A DNA stretch of 64,000 nt from Geopseudomonas sagittaria (lineage in GTDB: Bacteria > Pseudomonadota > Gammaproteobacteria > Pseudomonadales > Pseudomonadaceae), in assembly GCF_900115715.1 (NCBI RefSeq), contig NZ_FOXM01000002.1, positions 1-64,000 on the forward strand, written 5' to 3'. Position 1 is the stretch's first letter, and every line of letters begins with the position of its first letter. Both the position numbers and the translations under genes were made by a program. This document shows positions 45,993 to 53,956 of this stretch, piece after piece. The notes beneath the pieces are model-generated. The model ran no database searches. It was given only the letters and a program-made list of their open reading frames with translations, and had not been told where the DNA came from.

Positions 45993-46976
45993 TCAGCCCC
46001 CATGGGTCCGGTACTTGAACTCTACGAAGTCGGTTCGGTTCAGGTGTATGGAAATAGATACGGGATAGCGTTTGACCGTGGAGAAGACTAGGAAATCTCC
46101 CCCCTGGTTCTTCTGCTTGCGGTACTGGGTGAAGGCGCCATTGGTGACCTTGAAGTAGCGGTCGCCATTCCTGTCGATGTGACTTGGGACGGAGAGGTAG
46201 TCGTGTGGCCACGGGCGGATCACGCCCTTCCGGTTCCAATAGCCGAGAAGCTGGTCGTCATCAAGGAAGTCATAGGTGTCTCGCACATAGAGGCCGATCT
46301 CCTCTATTTTTATCGCCGGAAAACCGTAGTCATTGGACAGAGTACGGAATTTTGTCGCGGCAACCTTGATGGCGAAACTTCCAAGTGCGCCGTATACGTC
46401 ATCCAGATTGTCTGTCGCCTTTTCCCAGAGGCTTGAGCCCAGACGAATCAGGTTGAACTGAGAGGTTTCTTCGTGCTGCATGGCGGACAGCTTACTGAAG
46501 TCTTCATAGGAGTTTTGTAGGGCACAGGCGTTTTCATCCAAGAGGCCTATACGCTTCAGACGGGTCATGAAAACTACAAGTCCGTTGGAAAGCTGCGTCA
46601 GCGGCGACTTCGTTCTTCCTATTAGCTCGTTGAATTCACGAACGTCCTGGAGGTCGGATACCAGGCTTTCCACCGGGCCCCGTACGCGTGAGGAGGCGCT
46701 GAAAAGCCAATCGAACGGAAGGTCTGTCAGCAGCTTCTGTGCATCCAGGTTGCTGGGTGACGCATCGCCGACCTTAACTGCAATAGGCATTTCATAGGCG
46801 GAGTTGTCGAACCACTTGCGCATGAGCCTTGCGCCTTCAGTCCACCCAAGCTGGCTCATGGCGGCAGGAATATCGGTGATTTTGAAAACATCCACCGGCG
46901 CCTGCTTCCCTGCTGTTTGGGCGGTTGGAGTCAATTTGGATCTGATGCTGGGAAAAGACATTCTTGGGACCCTCAC
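45993..46976 (-). CDS. DUF6402-like protein, putative T6SS effector
   Basis: This protein (about 327 residues) has no signal peptide and resembles DUF6402 proteins found behind PAAR genes (segments GYWNRKGVIRPWPHDYL and NGDRYFKVTNGAFTQYR). A GTG start overlaps the PAAR stop; an ATG 15 bases later (MSFPSIRSKL) is equally possible. Direct coupling to a PAAR protein and a following small membrane protein suggest an effector with its immunity protein. No catalytic motif was recognised. Composition is AT-richer than the flanking tss genes. Confidence 0.6.
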   Translation of the reverse strand: MRVPRMSFPSIRSKLTPTAQTAGKQAPVDVFKITDIPAAMSQLGWTEGARLMRKWFDNSAYEMPIAVKVGDASPSNLDAQKLLTDLPFDWLFSASSRVRGPVESLVSDLQDVREFNELIGRTKSPLTQLSNGLVVFMTRLKRIGLLDENACALQNSYEDFSKLSAMQHEETSQFNLIRLGSSLWEKATDNLDDVYGALGSFAIKVAATKFRTLSNDYGFPAIKIEEIGLYVRDTYDFLDDDQLLGYWNRKGVIRPWPHDYLSVPSHIDRNGDRYFKVTNGAFTQYRKQKNQGGDFLVFSTVKRYPVSISIHLNRTDFVEFKYRTHGG

Positions 46977-47497
46977 GCAATCACAAGCGACGTTTGTTCC
47001 TCAAGCACAAGCGTTACGCTCTCCGCCTGCGAGGAGGTGATTCGTTCTGTCTTGCCGTTTGCATCGGTCATCCCCACGATGACTTTCCCCGACGCCGTTT
47101 CCAGTCGATAACGCTGGTCGGCCAATGGGGCCTTGGTCGTTGCGTCCAAAATGACGAAGTGCTCATCGAACTGACCGCTCACGATCACCGGCGGAGGCGC
47201 TATGAAGGTCGCGGGAGAGTGCGCAGTCCCGATCAGCACGGTCCCCGACCCACCCACCACCACATTCCCATGACTGCCCACCGAGCCCAGCACCGCCGCC
47301 GGCTTGCCGTTGATCAGCACGTTGGCAACCACGTTGCCGCTCATGGCGCCGCCGCAGGCGGAGGCATCGCCCAGGCGCGCGGCGGGCAGGCCGTCGAACA
47401 GCACGTCGGGCGAACCGGCGGCGATCGGGTTGTTGCCGTGGCCCGGGAGCGGGCAGGCGGTGGGATCGCCCAGGCGGGCGGCGGGTTTGCCGGACAT
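46973..47497 (-). CDS. PAAR-domain spike tip with C-terminal extension
   Basis: This 174-residue protein has an N-terminal PAAR domain (about 1-95; MSGKPAARLGDPTACPLPGH, LINGKPAAVLGS, HGNVVVGGSGTVLIG) that sharpens the VgrG spike. The C-terminal ~65 residues (HFVILDATTKAPLADQRYRL, VGMTDANGKTERI) resemble a transthyretin-like adaptor. It starts 12 bases after tssE and overlaps the DUF6402-like gene, so it probably carries that product as cargo. Confidence 0.9.
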   Translation of the reverse strand: MSGKPAARLGDPTACPLPGHGNNPIAAGSPDVLFDGLPAARLGDASACGGAMSGNVVANVLINGKPAAVLGSVGSHGNVVVGGSGTVLIGTAHSPATFIAPPPVIVSGQFDEHFVILDATTKAPLADQRYRLETASGKVIVGMTDANGKTERITSSQAESVTLVLEEQTSLVIA

Positions 47498-47508
47498 CCT
47501 TGTTCTCC

Positions 47509-47913
47509 TTAACTGATCCTGACCTGGCCGCTGCCGTCCAGGCGGGCGGCGAAGCTGACCTGGCGACTGAAGCCGTCCACTTCCAGCCAGCCCTCGATGG
47601 CGAAGGCGAGGCTCAGCGGATCGTGGTCGCGCGGCAGGGAAACCACCCGCACCCGCCGCAGGCGCGGCTCGTAGGCCTCGATGAAGCGCTCGATGGCGGC
47701 ACGCGCCTGCTGCAGCGAGTCGTGCAGCGACAGGCGCATGTCGTTGAGATCGGGCAACCCGTAGTCGGGCAGCGTCTGCACGCTGCCCGCCCGGGTGCTG
47801 AGCATCTTCGCCAGGTGGGCAGCCACCGAGGCCATGGCGGCGACTTCCAGGCTCCAGCCGTTGCGCTGGCCGGCCTCGCCGCCGAGGCGTTCGAACAGGC
47901 TGCCGTAGGCCAT
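47509..47913 (-). CDS. tssE: T6SS baseplate protein TssE
   Basis: This 134-residue protein belongs to the gp25-like TssE family (MAYGSLFERLGGE; the region LPDYGLPDLNDM; and the EPRLRRVRV segment). It acts in the wedge where sheath assembly begins. It corresponds to HsiF2 in HSI-II order and follows tssC closely. Confidence 0.93.
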   Translation of the reverse strand: MAYGSLFERLGGEAGQRNGWSLEVAAMASVAAHLAKMLSTRAGSVQTLPDYGLPDLNDMRLSLHDSLQQARAAIERFIEAYEPRLRRVRVVSLPRDHDPLSLAFAIEGWLEVDGFSRQVSFAARLDGSGQVRIS

Positions 47914-47919
47914 GGCCGC

Positions 47920-49395
47920 TTACTCCTTGTCCAGCTTGCCGACCAGCGACAGGGTGAAGTCGGCCCCCATGTACTTGAAGTGCGGGCGCACGCTGAGGCT
48001 GACGCGGTACCAGCCCGGCTCGCCGTCCACCTCGCTGACGGCGATCTGCGCGGCGCGCAGCGGACGGCGGCCGCGCACTTCGGCGCTGGGGTTGTCCTGG
48101 TCGGCGACGTACTGGCGGATCCACTTGTTCAGCTCGCGCTCGAGGTCGCTGCGCTCCTTCCAGGAGCCGATCTGCTCGCGCTGCATGACCTTGAGGTAGT
48201 GGGCCAGGCGGTTGACCACGAACAGGTAGGGCAGCTGGGTGCCGAGCTTGTAGTTCAGTTCGGCGGCCTTGCCTTCCGCGCTGATGCCGAAGAACTTGGG
48301 CTTCTGCACCGAGTTGGCGGAGAAGAACGCGGCGTTGTCGCTGCCCTTGCGCATGGTCAGGGCGATGAAGCCTTCCTCGGCCAGCTCGTACTCGCGGCGA
48401 TCGGACACCAGTACCTCGGTGGGGATCTTGGTCTCGATCTCGCCCATGCTGGCGAAGTGGTGCAGCGGCAGGTCTTCCACTGCGCCGCCGCTCTGCGGGC
48501 CGATGATGTTCGGGCACCAGCGGAACTTGGCGAAGCTGTCGGACAGGCGGCTGGCAAAGGTGTAGGCGGTGTTGCCCCACAGGTAGTGCTCGTGGCTGGC
48601 GCTGACGCTTTCCTGGTAGACGAAGGTCTTCACCGGATTCTCTTGCGGGTCGTAGGGCGTGCGCAGCAGGAAGCGCGGCACGGTCAGGCCGACGTAGCGG
48701 GCGTCTTCCTGCTCGCGGAAGCTCTGCCACTTGGCGAACTGCGGGCCGTCGAAATGGTCCTTGAGGTCCTTGAGATCGGGCAGGCCGGTGAAGCTTTCCA
48801 GGCCGAAGAACTTCGGCCCGGCGGCGGCGATGAACGGCGCGTGGGCCATGCTGGCGACGCTGGCGACGTACTGCAGGGTCTTCACGTCCGGCGCGCTGGG
48901 ATCGAAGAAGTAGTTGGCGATCAGCGCGCCGACCGGCTGGCCACCGAACTGGCCATACTCGGCGGTGTAGACGTGCTTGTACAGGCCGGACTGGAAGATC
49001 TCCGGGCTGTCCTCGAAGTCGTCGAGCAGGTCCTGCTTGGAGGCATTGAGCAGCTCGAGCTTGATGTTCTCGCGGAAGTCGGTGCGGTCGACCAGCAGCT
49101 TGAGGCCGCGCCAGGACGACTCCAGCGACTGGAACTGCGGATGGTGGAGGATCTCGTCCATCTGCCGGCTTAGCTTGGCGTCGATCTCCGCGATCATGCG
49201 GTCGACCATGGCCTTCTTCACCGGCTCGTTTTCGTTCTGCGGCTTGAGCAGCTCCTCGATGAAGGCCGACACGCCGCGCTTGGCGATCGAGTAGGCCTCG
49301 TCATCCGGGGTCAGCTTGGTCTCGGCGATGATGCGGTCGAGAATGCCGGCTTCGGCGGTGTGGTGACTGCTTGCTACTGCTGCACGGGTGCTCAT
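47920..49395 (-). CDS. tssC: T6SS contractile sheath large subunit TssC
   Basis: This 491-residue protein is a TssC/VipB/ImpC sheath subunit, with the typical DEILHHPQFQSLESSWRGLK region, the EYGQFGGQPVGALIANYFF segment and a C-terminal VGKLDKE tail. It forms the contractile sheath with TssB. The ATG at 49395 is used; a TTG directly before it is ignored. About 25 bases separate it from tssB. Confidence 0.97.
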   Translation of the reverse strand: MSTRAAVASSHHTAEAGILDRIIAETKLTPDDEAYSIAKRGVSAFIEELLKPQNENEPVKKAMVDRMIAEIDAKLSRQMDEILHHPQFQSLESSWRGLKLLVDRTDFRENIKLELLNASKQDLLDDFEDSPEIFQSGLYKHVYTAEYGQFGGQPVGALIANYFFDPSAPDVKTLQYVASVASMAHAPFIAAAGPKFFGLESFTGLPDLKDLKDHFDGPQFAKWQSFREQEDARYVGLTVPRFLLRTPYDPQENPVKTFVYQESVSASHEHYLWGNTAYTFASRLSDSFAKFRWCPNIIGPQSGGAVEDLPLHHFASMGEIETKIPTEVLVSDRREYELAEEGFIALTMRKGSDNAAFFSANSVQKPKFFGISAEGKAAELNYKLGTQLPYLFVVNRLAHYLKVMQREQIGSWKERSDLERELNKWIRQYVADQDNPSAEVRGRRPLRAAQIAVSEVDGEPGWYRVSLSVRPHFKYMGADFTLSLVGKLDKE

Positions 49396-49420
49396 CAATC
49401 AGCGTCCTTGTCGGTTGAGG

Positions 49421-49927
49421 TCAGGAATCCTGCTTGTCCTGGGCGGCCAGGCCCAGCTCGGCGAGCACGCGCTCGCGCGAGTCGTCGTCGGCCAGCACGC
49501 TCTCGATGGCCTTGCGGAAGGCCGGGGCATTGCCCAGCGGACCCTTCAGGGCGACCAGGGCGTCGCGCAGCTCCATCAGCTTCTGCAGCTCCGGCACCTG
49601 CTCGACCAGGCTGGCCGGGTTGAAGTCCTTCATCGACTCGATGCGCAGCCGTACGGCCAGCTCTTCGTCGCCCGGCTCGTCCTGCAGGCGGTTGGGCACG
49701 GCGAGGGTCAGGCCCAGCTCCTGCTTGGCCAGCACCTCGTCGAAGCTGTGCTTGTCGATGGCGATCGGCTTGCGATCCTCGATCTTGCGGTCGTCGCTGC
49801 GCTGGGTGAAATCACCGAGCACCATCAGCTTCAATGGCAGCTCGACCTCCTCCTGGGCACCGCCGGTGGCGGGCTTGAAGGTGACGTTGATGCGTTCCTT
49901 GGGGGCTACCGTGCCTTCTTTGGCCAT
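49421..49927 (-). CDS. tssB: T6SS contractile sheath small subunit TssB
   Basis: This 168-residue protein starts MAKEGTVAPKERINVTFKPA, the standard TssB/VipA/ImpB opening, and carries the LPLKLMVLGDFT and FDEVL regions. It pairs with TssC in the sheath. Upstream in-frame codons to 50014 overlap tssA and are disregarded. Confidence 0.96.
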   Translation of the reverse strand: MAKEGTVAPKERINVTFKPATGGAQEEVELPLKLMVLGDFTQRSDDRKIEDRKPIAIDKHSFDEVLAKQELGLTLAVPNRLQDEPGDEELAVRLRIESMKDFNPASLVEQVPELQKLMELRDALVALKGPLGNAPAFRKAIESVLADDDSRERVLAELGLAAQDKQDS

Positions 49928-49980
49928 GGTGTTCTCCTTTGCGGTTGCGGCCCGGGGGCCTTGGGGGCGGCTGTGCGCTC

Positions 49981-51540
49981 TTACTCCAGAACCACCTCGA
50001 GATCGAGGTGGCACAGCCTGCGGTAGATCTCATCCTTGCGTTCGCGCACGGCGTGGTTCTGCGGCAGCAGCTCGCAACAGCTGTGCAGCAGATGCAGTAC
50101 TTCCAGGGCGAGATCGGGCTCCCAGGCGCCCAGGCCGGAGGCCTGCAGCAGCTGGTCGAGCGATTCGAGTTGGGTCTTGGCCAGTTCGTACTTCTTCGCC
50201 TGGTAGCACAGGCGGGCCATGACCAGTTGCCAGAAGAAGCGTTCACGACCACCCTGCGCGCGGTTGAGGCCCTGTTTGAGGTACTGCACCGCAACTTTCA
50301 GGCCGTCCGTACGGATTTGCGCCTGGGCATGCTGCAGGGCCTCCTCCCAGGCAGGGAGCGCCCCGGCTTCTGCGAGGACATGGCTGGGGGCCGGTGCGGG
50401 CGGTTGCAGGTGCGTGCGCACATGGGCGTCGATCCAGGCGCGGGTTTCGGCGTCGGCGAACGGGCTGCCGTCGTGAAAGCGCAGCTCCTCCAGCCCCGGC
50501 AGGCGCTGCAGGAACAGCGCCAGCTGGATCTCCACTTCCAGCATCGCCTGAGCGTCGTTCAGCTCCAGCAGGCATTCCCAGACCATGCGCTGCCCGTCCA
50601 GCCAGAACGGAGCGCGGGCGATGCTGGTTTCCAGGTCGAGCAGCAGGTCGGCGTACAGGCCCTGCTTGATGCGTTCGCGGTAGCTGTCCAGCTTGTCGGC
50701 CGGCAGGCCGCGCAGGGCGGTGATCCGCTCGGCGTTGCGCTCGGGCAGGGCGTCGACTGGCAGCCACAGCAGGGTGCGCGACAGGCGCAGGGCGCGCTGG
50801 TCGCCGGCTTTCTGCTTGAGCCACCAGGTGCACAGCGGTCGCGCCTGATCCTGCAAGTTGCGCAGGTTGCGCTGGGCGTCCTTGCTGTTTTCCACCACCC
50901 CGGTGGGGTTGATGATCTGGGTGGCCACCTGCTTGACCTGGGCGATAGCCGCGCCGACCGGGCCGGCTTCCGGGTGGCCCTGGCTGGCGCGCTCGACCAG
51001 TTCGTCGAGGCGGCGGCGCAGCGGCAGAAACAGGGGGGCCTCTTCGCCAAGATGGCTGGTCAGGCAGTCATCCAGTTGGCGCAGGTGATCGGCGAGGGCA
51101 CGGAACAGTGGCAGCTGTTCGCCGACCGGAACCTGCACGGCCAGTGCCTGTTCCATGCGTGGCAGCAGCCAGGCCAGCGCGGCGGCGCGCGTCCGCGCCT
51201 TGCGCGGGTGCAGGTCTGCCCAGTGGTGATTGCAGAGCTGGCTCAGCATGGCCAAACCGGCCTGCAGGCCGGCATGGGATTCGCGCTGATAGAGTGCCCA
51301 GCCTAGCCAGGCGGCGACGCGCAGGTCCTTGGACTGTTGGGCCAGCAACGCCTCGCAGCCTTCAAGCACCTTCTGCCAGTCGATGGTCGTGGTTTCATGC
51401 AGCGCCGCGGACTTGCCCAGCTCGCTTTCCAGCATCTCGAACTCGGCCGTATAGCGCACGTCGGCGCCGGCGAAGTCGTTGGTGCCGACAGGCTTTCTGG
51501 CCAGATCGATATAGTGCTCGGCGAGCTTCTTGAAGTGCAT
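49981..51540 (-). CDS. tssA: T6SS assembly protein TssA
   Basis: This 519-residue protein has an N-terminal ImpA-type domain (about 30-160; GADVRYTAEFEMLESELGK, WLGWALYQRESHAGLQAGL) and a long C-terminal part ending in a TPR-like helical region (ARLCYQAKKYELAKTQLESL). TssA organises baseplate and sheath assembly. It is the first gene of the operon; its ATG is preceded by an AGGGA ribosome site. Upstream lies a long AT-rich leader with several motifs. Confidence 0.93.
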   Translation of the reverse strand: MHFKKLAEHYIDLARKPVGTNDFAGADVRYTAEFEMLESELGKSAALHETTTIDWQKVLEGCEALLAQQSKDLRVAAWLGWALYQRESHAGLQAGLAMLSQLCNHHWADLHPRKARTRAAALAWLLPRMEQALAVQVPVGEQLPLFRALADHLRQLDDCLTSHLGEEAPLFLPLRRRLDELVERASQGHPEAGPVGAAIAQVKQVATQIINPTGVVENSKDAQRNLRNLQDQARPLCTWWLKQKAGDQRALRLSRTLLWLPVDALPERNAERITALRGLPADKLDSYRERIKQGLYADLLLDLETSIARAPFWLDGQRMVWECLLELNDAQAMLEVEIQLALFLQRLPGLEELRFHDGSPFADAETRAWIDAHVRTHLQPPAPAPSHVLAEAGALPAWEEALQHAQAQIRTDGLKVAVQYLKQGLNRAQGGRERFFWQLVMARLCYQAKKYELAKTQLESLDQLLQASGLGAWEPDLALEVLHLLHSCCELLPQNHAVRERKDEIYRRLCHLDLEVVLE

Positions 51541-51561
51541 CGTTCCCTGACTCGGTAATTG

Positions 51562-51585
51562 CGAGAGAAAATCCGGTCTCTCTCG
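51562..51585 (-). promoter_or_regulatory. tssA leader hairpin with GGA loop, candidate RsmA site
   Basis: CGAGAGA (51562-51568) and TCTCTCG (51579-51585) form a perfect 7-bp stem; on the mRNA strand the loop contains CCGGAUU. A second GGA lies in the ribosome site (AGGGAACGAUG). GGA in a loop plus GGA at the ribosome site is the usual pattern for RsmA/CsrA repression, which is known for Pseudomonas T6SS. Confidence 0.45.
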
Positions 51586-51610
51586 TGTGAACAAATTAAT
51601 TGAGCGTGGT

Positions 51611-51628
51611 TGTGCAGCTTTCTGCGCA
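51611..51628. repeat. 18-bp repeat A upstream of tssA
   Basis: TGTGCAGCTTTCTGCGCA: half-sites TGTGCA and TGCGCA separated by 6 bases, 71 bases upstream of the tssA start. It matches repeats B and C in both halves and spacing. Confidence 0.65.
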
Positions 51629-51637
51629 ATTAATTCA

Positions 51638-51655
51638 TGTGCAACAATTTGCGCA
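51638..51655. repeat. 18-bp repeat B upstream of tssA
   Basis: TGTGCAACAATTTGCGCA has the same half-sites and spacing as repeats A and C. It starts 27 bases from repeat A. Confidence 0.65.
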
Positions 51656-51887
51656 TATGGTTTGAAGTGGTCTGCATCCTAGTTGGCGACGAACGGTCAG
51701 GCAAGTAATTAGTGTGTGAACTGCTTTGTGTTTTGCGGGCGGAGTTGTTTTGATATTTATGTGTTTTATGGCGTTGGCGGCCTTTTTGTAGTGTCAGTTT
51801 GATATTGCCTTGATGGTTTTCTGATGTCTTTCTGGAGTTTTGTTTTGGGCGGGTCGAGTGTGTTGCTCAAGCTCTAGAAAGCTGATG

Positions 51888-51905
51888 TGTGCAACTTTTT
51901 GCGCA
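51888..51905. repeat. 18-bp repeat C upstream of tssA
   Basis: TGTGCAACTTTTTGCGCA has the same half-sites and spacing as A and B, 250 bases from B. Such distant paired operators could allow looping. Confidence 0.65.
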
Positions 51906-51944
51906 GCCCTATTATCCGGCAGAAGTTGTATTTGTGTTTTTGAG

Positions 51945-51958
51945 TTGATCCAGGTCAA
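51945..51958. promoter_or_regulatory. Anr/Dnr-type box
   Basis: TTGATCCAGGTCAA matches the Anr consensus TTGAT-N4-GTCAA/ATCAA exactly. It lies about 405 bases upstream of tssA, which is far for direct activation from a proximal promoter but possible with a distal start. Confidence 0.45.
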
Positions 51959-52091
51959 TTTGATTTCCTTGTGAAGGCTGAGAAATGAGCGTTCATCGGT
52001 AGATTGGAAATTCCTGCGCAGGACTCCAGACAATACCTCGGTATTCAAGTCGGTTATTGGGCGGGCCAAAGCGTGTTGCACAACATTGTGC

Positions 52092-53345
52092 TCAGCGCAC
52101 CTCCGCCAACTCCGCCCAGCGACTCACATACCCCGGCGACTTCAACTCCTGGCGCATCGCCCACTGCGGCTGCGTCGGGATGCGTGCCAGGCGCAGGGTG
52201 CCGTGGCCGTGGCGGGCGTTGATGCGGTCGAGGGTGGCCATCAGCGCCTCGCTGCCGGGGCGCGGTGGCGGGGCGAACAGGTCGTCCTGCAGCTCGCCGG
52301 CGTGGGCCAGTTCCAGCAGCACCACGCCGACCTTCTGGTAGCGGTAGCTGGGGCGGTACAGGCTGGCCAGGGCGCGCTGGGCGGCGGCGACCAGCTCGCG
52401 GCTGTCGCGGCTGGCGCGCGCCAGCGGCACGCAGGCGCTGCGCTGGTAGTGGCGCTCGCCGGGGTTGTGCAGGCCGGTGCGCAGGTGCACCTGCAACAGC
52501 CGGCACCAGGCGTCCTGGGCACGCAGCTTCTCCGCCGCGCGCAGGGTGTGGCTGGCCAGCGCCTCGCGCAGCGGCGGCAGCTCCGTGATGCGTTCGGCGA
52601 AGCTGCGGCTGCAGGCGATGCTCTGCTTCGGCTCCGGGCCGTCGTGCAGGGCGAAGCAGCGCTCGCCGCGCAGCTCGCGCACGGTCTGCTCCATCGGCAG
52701 GCCGAACATGCGGCGCATCTGCGCCGGCTCCTGGGCGGCCAGCTCCCAGGCCGTTTTGATACCCATCAGCTCCAGGCGCGGCGCCAGGCGGCGGCCGATG
52801 CCCCACACCTCGCCGACCGGCGCCAGACGCAGCAGCTTCTCGTGGCGCACCGGGTCGGCGATCACCACCACGCCGCTGCGGCTGTGGTGCTTGGCGCACC
52901 AGTTGGCCAGCTTGGCCAGGGTCTTGCTGGCGGCGATGCCGACGCCCACCGGAATGCCCACCAGGCGTTGCACCTCGTCCTTCAAGCGGCGGCCGTAGAG
53001 CGGCAGCGGCTCGCCGAGGCCGGTCAGGTCGAGGAACGCCTCGTCGATCGAGTACTGCTCGAGGCGCGGCGCCAGTTCGCCGAGCACGCGCATCACCCGC
53101 GCCGACAGGTTGCCGTACAGCGCGTAGTTGGAGCTGAACACCTCGACGCCTTCCAGGGCGCCGTGCTGCCTGAGCTTGAAGTACGGCTCGCCCATGCCGA
53201 TGCCCAGCGCCTTGGCCTCGCTGCTGCGGCTGATCACGCAGCCGTCGTTGTTGCTCAGCACCACTACCGGCCGGCTGCCCAGGTCGGGGCGGAACAGTCG
53301 CTCGCAGGAGACGTAGAAGCTGTTGCAGTCGACCAGGGCGTACAT
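52092..53345 (-). CDS. umuC: Y-family DNA polymerase UmuC (Pol V catalytic subunit)
   Basis: This 417-residue error-prone polymerase shows the Y-family motifs [16 protein letters not shown] (catalytic Asp), [11 protein letters not shown], and YSIDEAFLD (catalytic Asp-Glu), followed by a helix-hairpin-helix region and the little-finger domain. It synthesises across DNA lesions in the SOS response together with processed UmuD. It begins 2 bases after the umuD stop, so the two form an operon. Confidence 0.95.
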   Translation of the reverse strand: MYALVDCNSFYVSCERLFRPDLGSRPVVVLSNNDGCVISRSSEAKALGIGMGEPYFKLRQHGALEGVEVFSSNYALYGNLSARVMRVLGELAPRLEQYSIDEAFLDLTGLGEPLPLYGRRLKDEVQRLVGIPVGVGIAASKTLAKLANWCAKHHSRSGVVVIADPVRHEKLLRLAPVGEVWGIGRRLAPRLELMGIKTAWELAAQEPAQMRRMFGLPMEQTVRELRGERCFALHDGPEPKQSIACSRSFAERITELPPLREALASHTLRAAEKLRAQDAWCRLLQVHLRTGLHNPGERHYQRSACVPLARASRDSRELVAAAQRALASLYRPSYRYQKVGVVLLELAHAGELQDDLFAPPPRPGSEALMATLDRINARHGHGTLRLARIPTQPQWAMRQELKSPGYVSRWAELAEVR

Positions 53346-53347
53346 GG

Positions 53348-53776
53348 TCAGGGCGCCAGACGGTGGATGCAGGAGGTCACCACGCCGAACACCTCCAGCT
53401 CCTCGGCCGAGGCCAGGCGGATGTCGGCGTAGCGCGGGTTGGCGGCGCGCAGCAGCGGCAGGTCGTCCTCGTACTCCAGGTGCTTGCAGGTGAAGGCGCC
53501 GCCGACCTGCGCCACCACCACCTGGCCGGGGCGCGGGGTCAGCGAGCGGTCGACCACCAGCACGTCGCCGTCGAAGATCCCGGCACCCTCCATGCTGTCG
53601 CCGCGAGCGCGCAGCAGGAAGGTGGCAGCGGGGTGGCGAATGCACAACTCGTCGAGCGACAGCTCGGCCTCGATGTAGTCGTCGGCCGGCGAGGGGAAGC
53701 CGGCGGCGACCGGGCTGAGGAACAGCGGCAGGCGCTGCGATGAAGCGGCCAGCGGGGCAGGGCGGTCGAGGGGCAT
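53348..53776 (-). CDS. umuD: UmuD/LexA-type SOS mutagenesis protein
   Basis: This 142-residue S24 family protein cleaves itself after RecA activation. The likely cut is Ala25-Gly26 (PVAAGFPSP); the catalytic pair is Ser61 ([10 protein letters not shown]) and Lys98 (FTCKHL). The start [10 protein letters not shown] is used because the LexA box lies just upstream; codons further upstream run through that box. It is followed by umuC. Confidence 0.94.
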   Translation of the reverse strand: MPLDRPAPLAASSQRLPLFLSPVAAGFPSPADDYIEAELSLDELCIRHPAATFLLRARGDSMEGAGIFDGDVLVVDRSLTPRPGQVVVAQVGGAFTCKHLEYEDDLPLLRAANPRYADIRLASAEELEVFGVVTSCIHRLAP

Positions 53777-53793
53777 GGCGGAATGCTCGAATA

Positions 53794-53809
53794 CTGTATT
53801 TGCATACAG
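53794..53809. promoter_or_regulatory. LexA (SOS) box of umuDC
   Basis: CTGTATTTGCATACAG fits CTG-N10-CAG exactly and extends symmetrically to TACTGTATTTGCATACAGTA. It lies 18 bases upstream of the umuD start. Confidence 0.95.
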
Positions 53810-53856
53810 TATAAGGTGGCTGGCGCGCGGGTCAACGCAGCCGGTCGTTTCACACA

Positions 53857-53879
53857 ATCGTTAACCTGAGCGTAACGAT
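53857..53879. promoter_or_regulatory. inverted repeat, candidate LysR-type operator before mdcA
   Basis: ATCGTTA and TAACGAT form a perfect 7-bp inverted repeat with a 9-base spacer, 78 bases upstream of the mdcA start and 48 bases from the LexA box of the divergent umuD. Length and symmetry fit a LysR-type site, such as one for MdcR, by inference. Confidence 0.45.
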
Positions 53880-53956
53880 CGACCACCCTGCTTGATTGAA
53901 CGCCCCCCGCCCGAACCCTAACGTGACTCCACGACAGCGGAACCCGTGGAGTAGCC

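Larger units (their letters stand above)
51541..52091. other. AT-rich regulatory region upstream of the T6SS operon
   Basis: About 550 bases without a convincing gene lie between the tssA start and the umuC stop. The composition is much AT-richer than the flanks. It holds three 18-bp repeats, an Anr-type box and a leader hairpin (listed separately). A 95-codon GTG frame inside lacks a ribosome site and family resemblance. No exact sigma-54 or sigma-70 promoter could be fixed. Confidence 0.7.

Noticed and set aside
51541-51700. A sigma-54 promoter directly before tssA
   Set aside because: TTGCAC and TTGC elements occur, but their spacing (19 bases instead of 15-16) does not fit the -24/-12 rule.
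51794-52081. A 95-codon minus-strand frame between umuC and tssA
   Set aside because: It needs a GTG start without a ribosome site, resembles no family and lies in an AT-rich control region with repeats.
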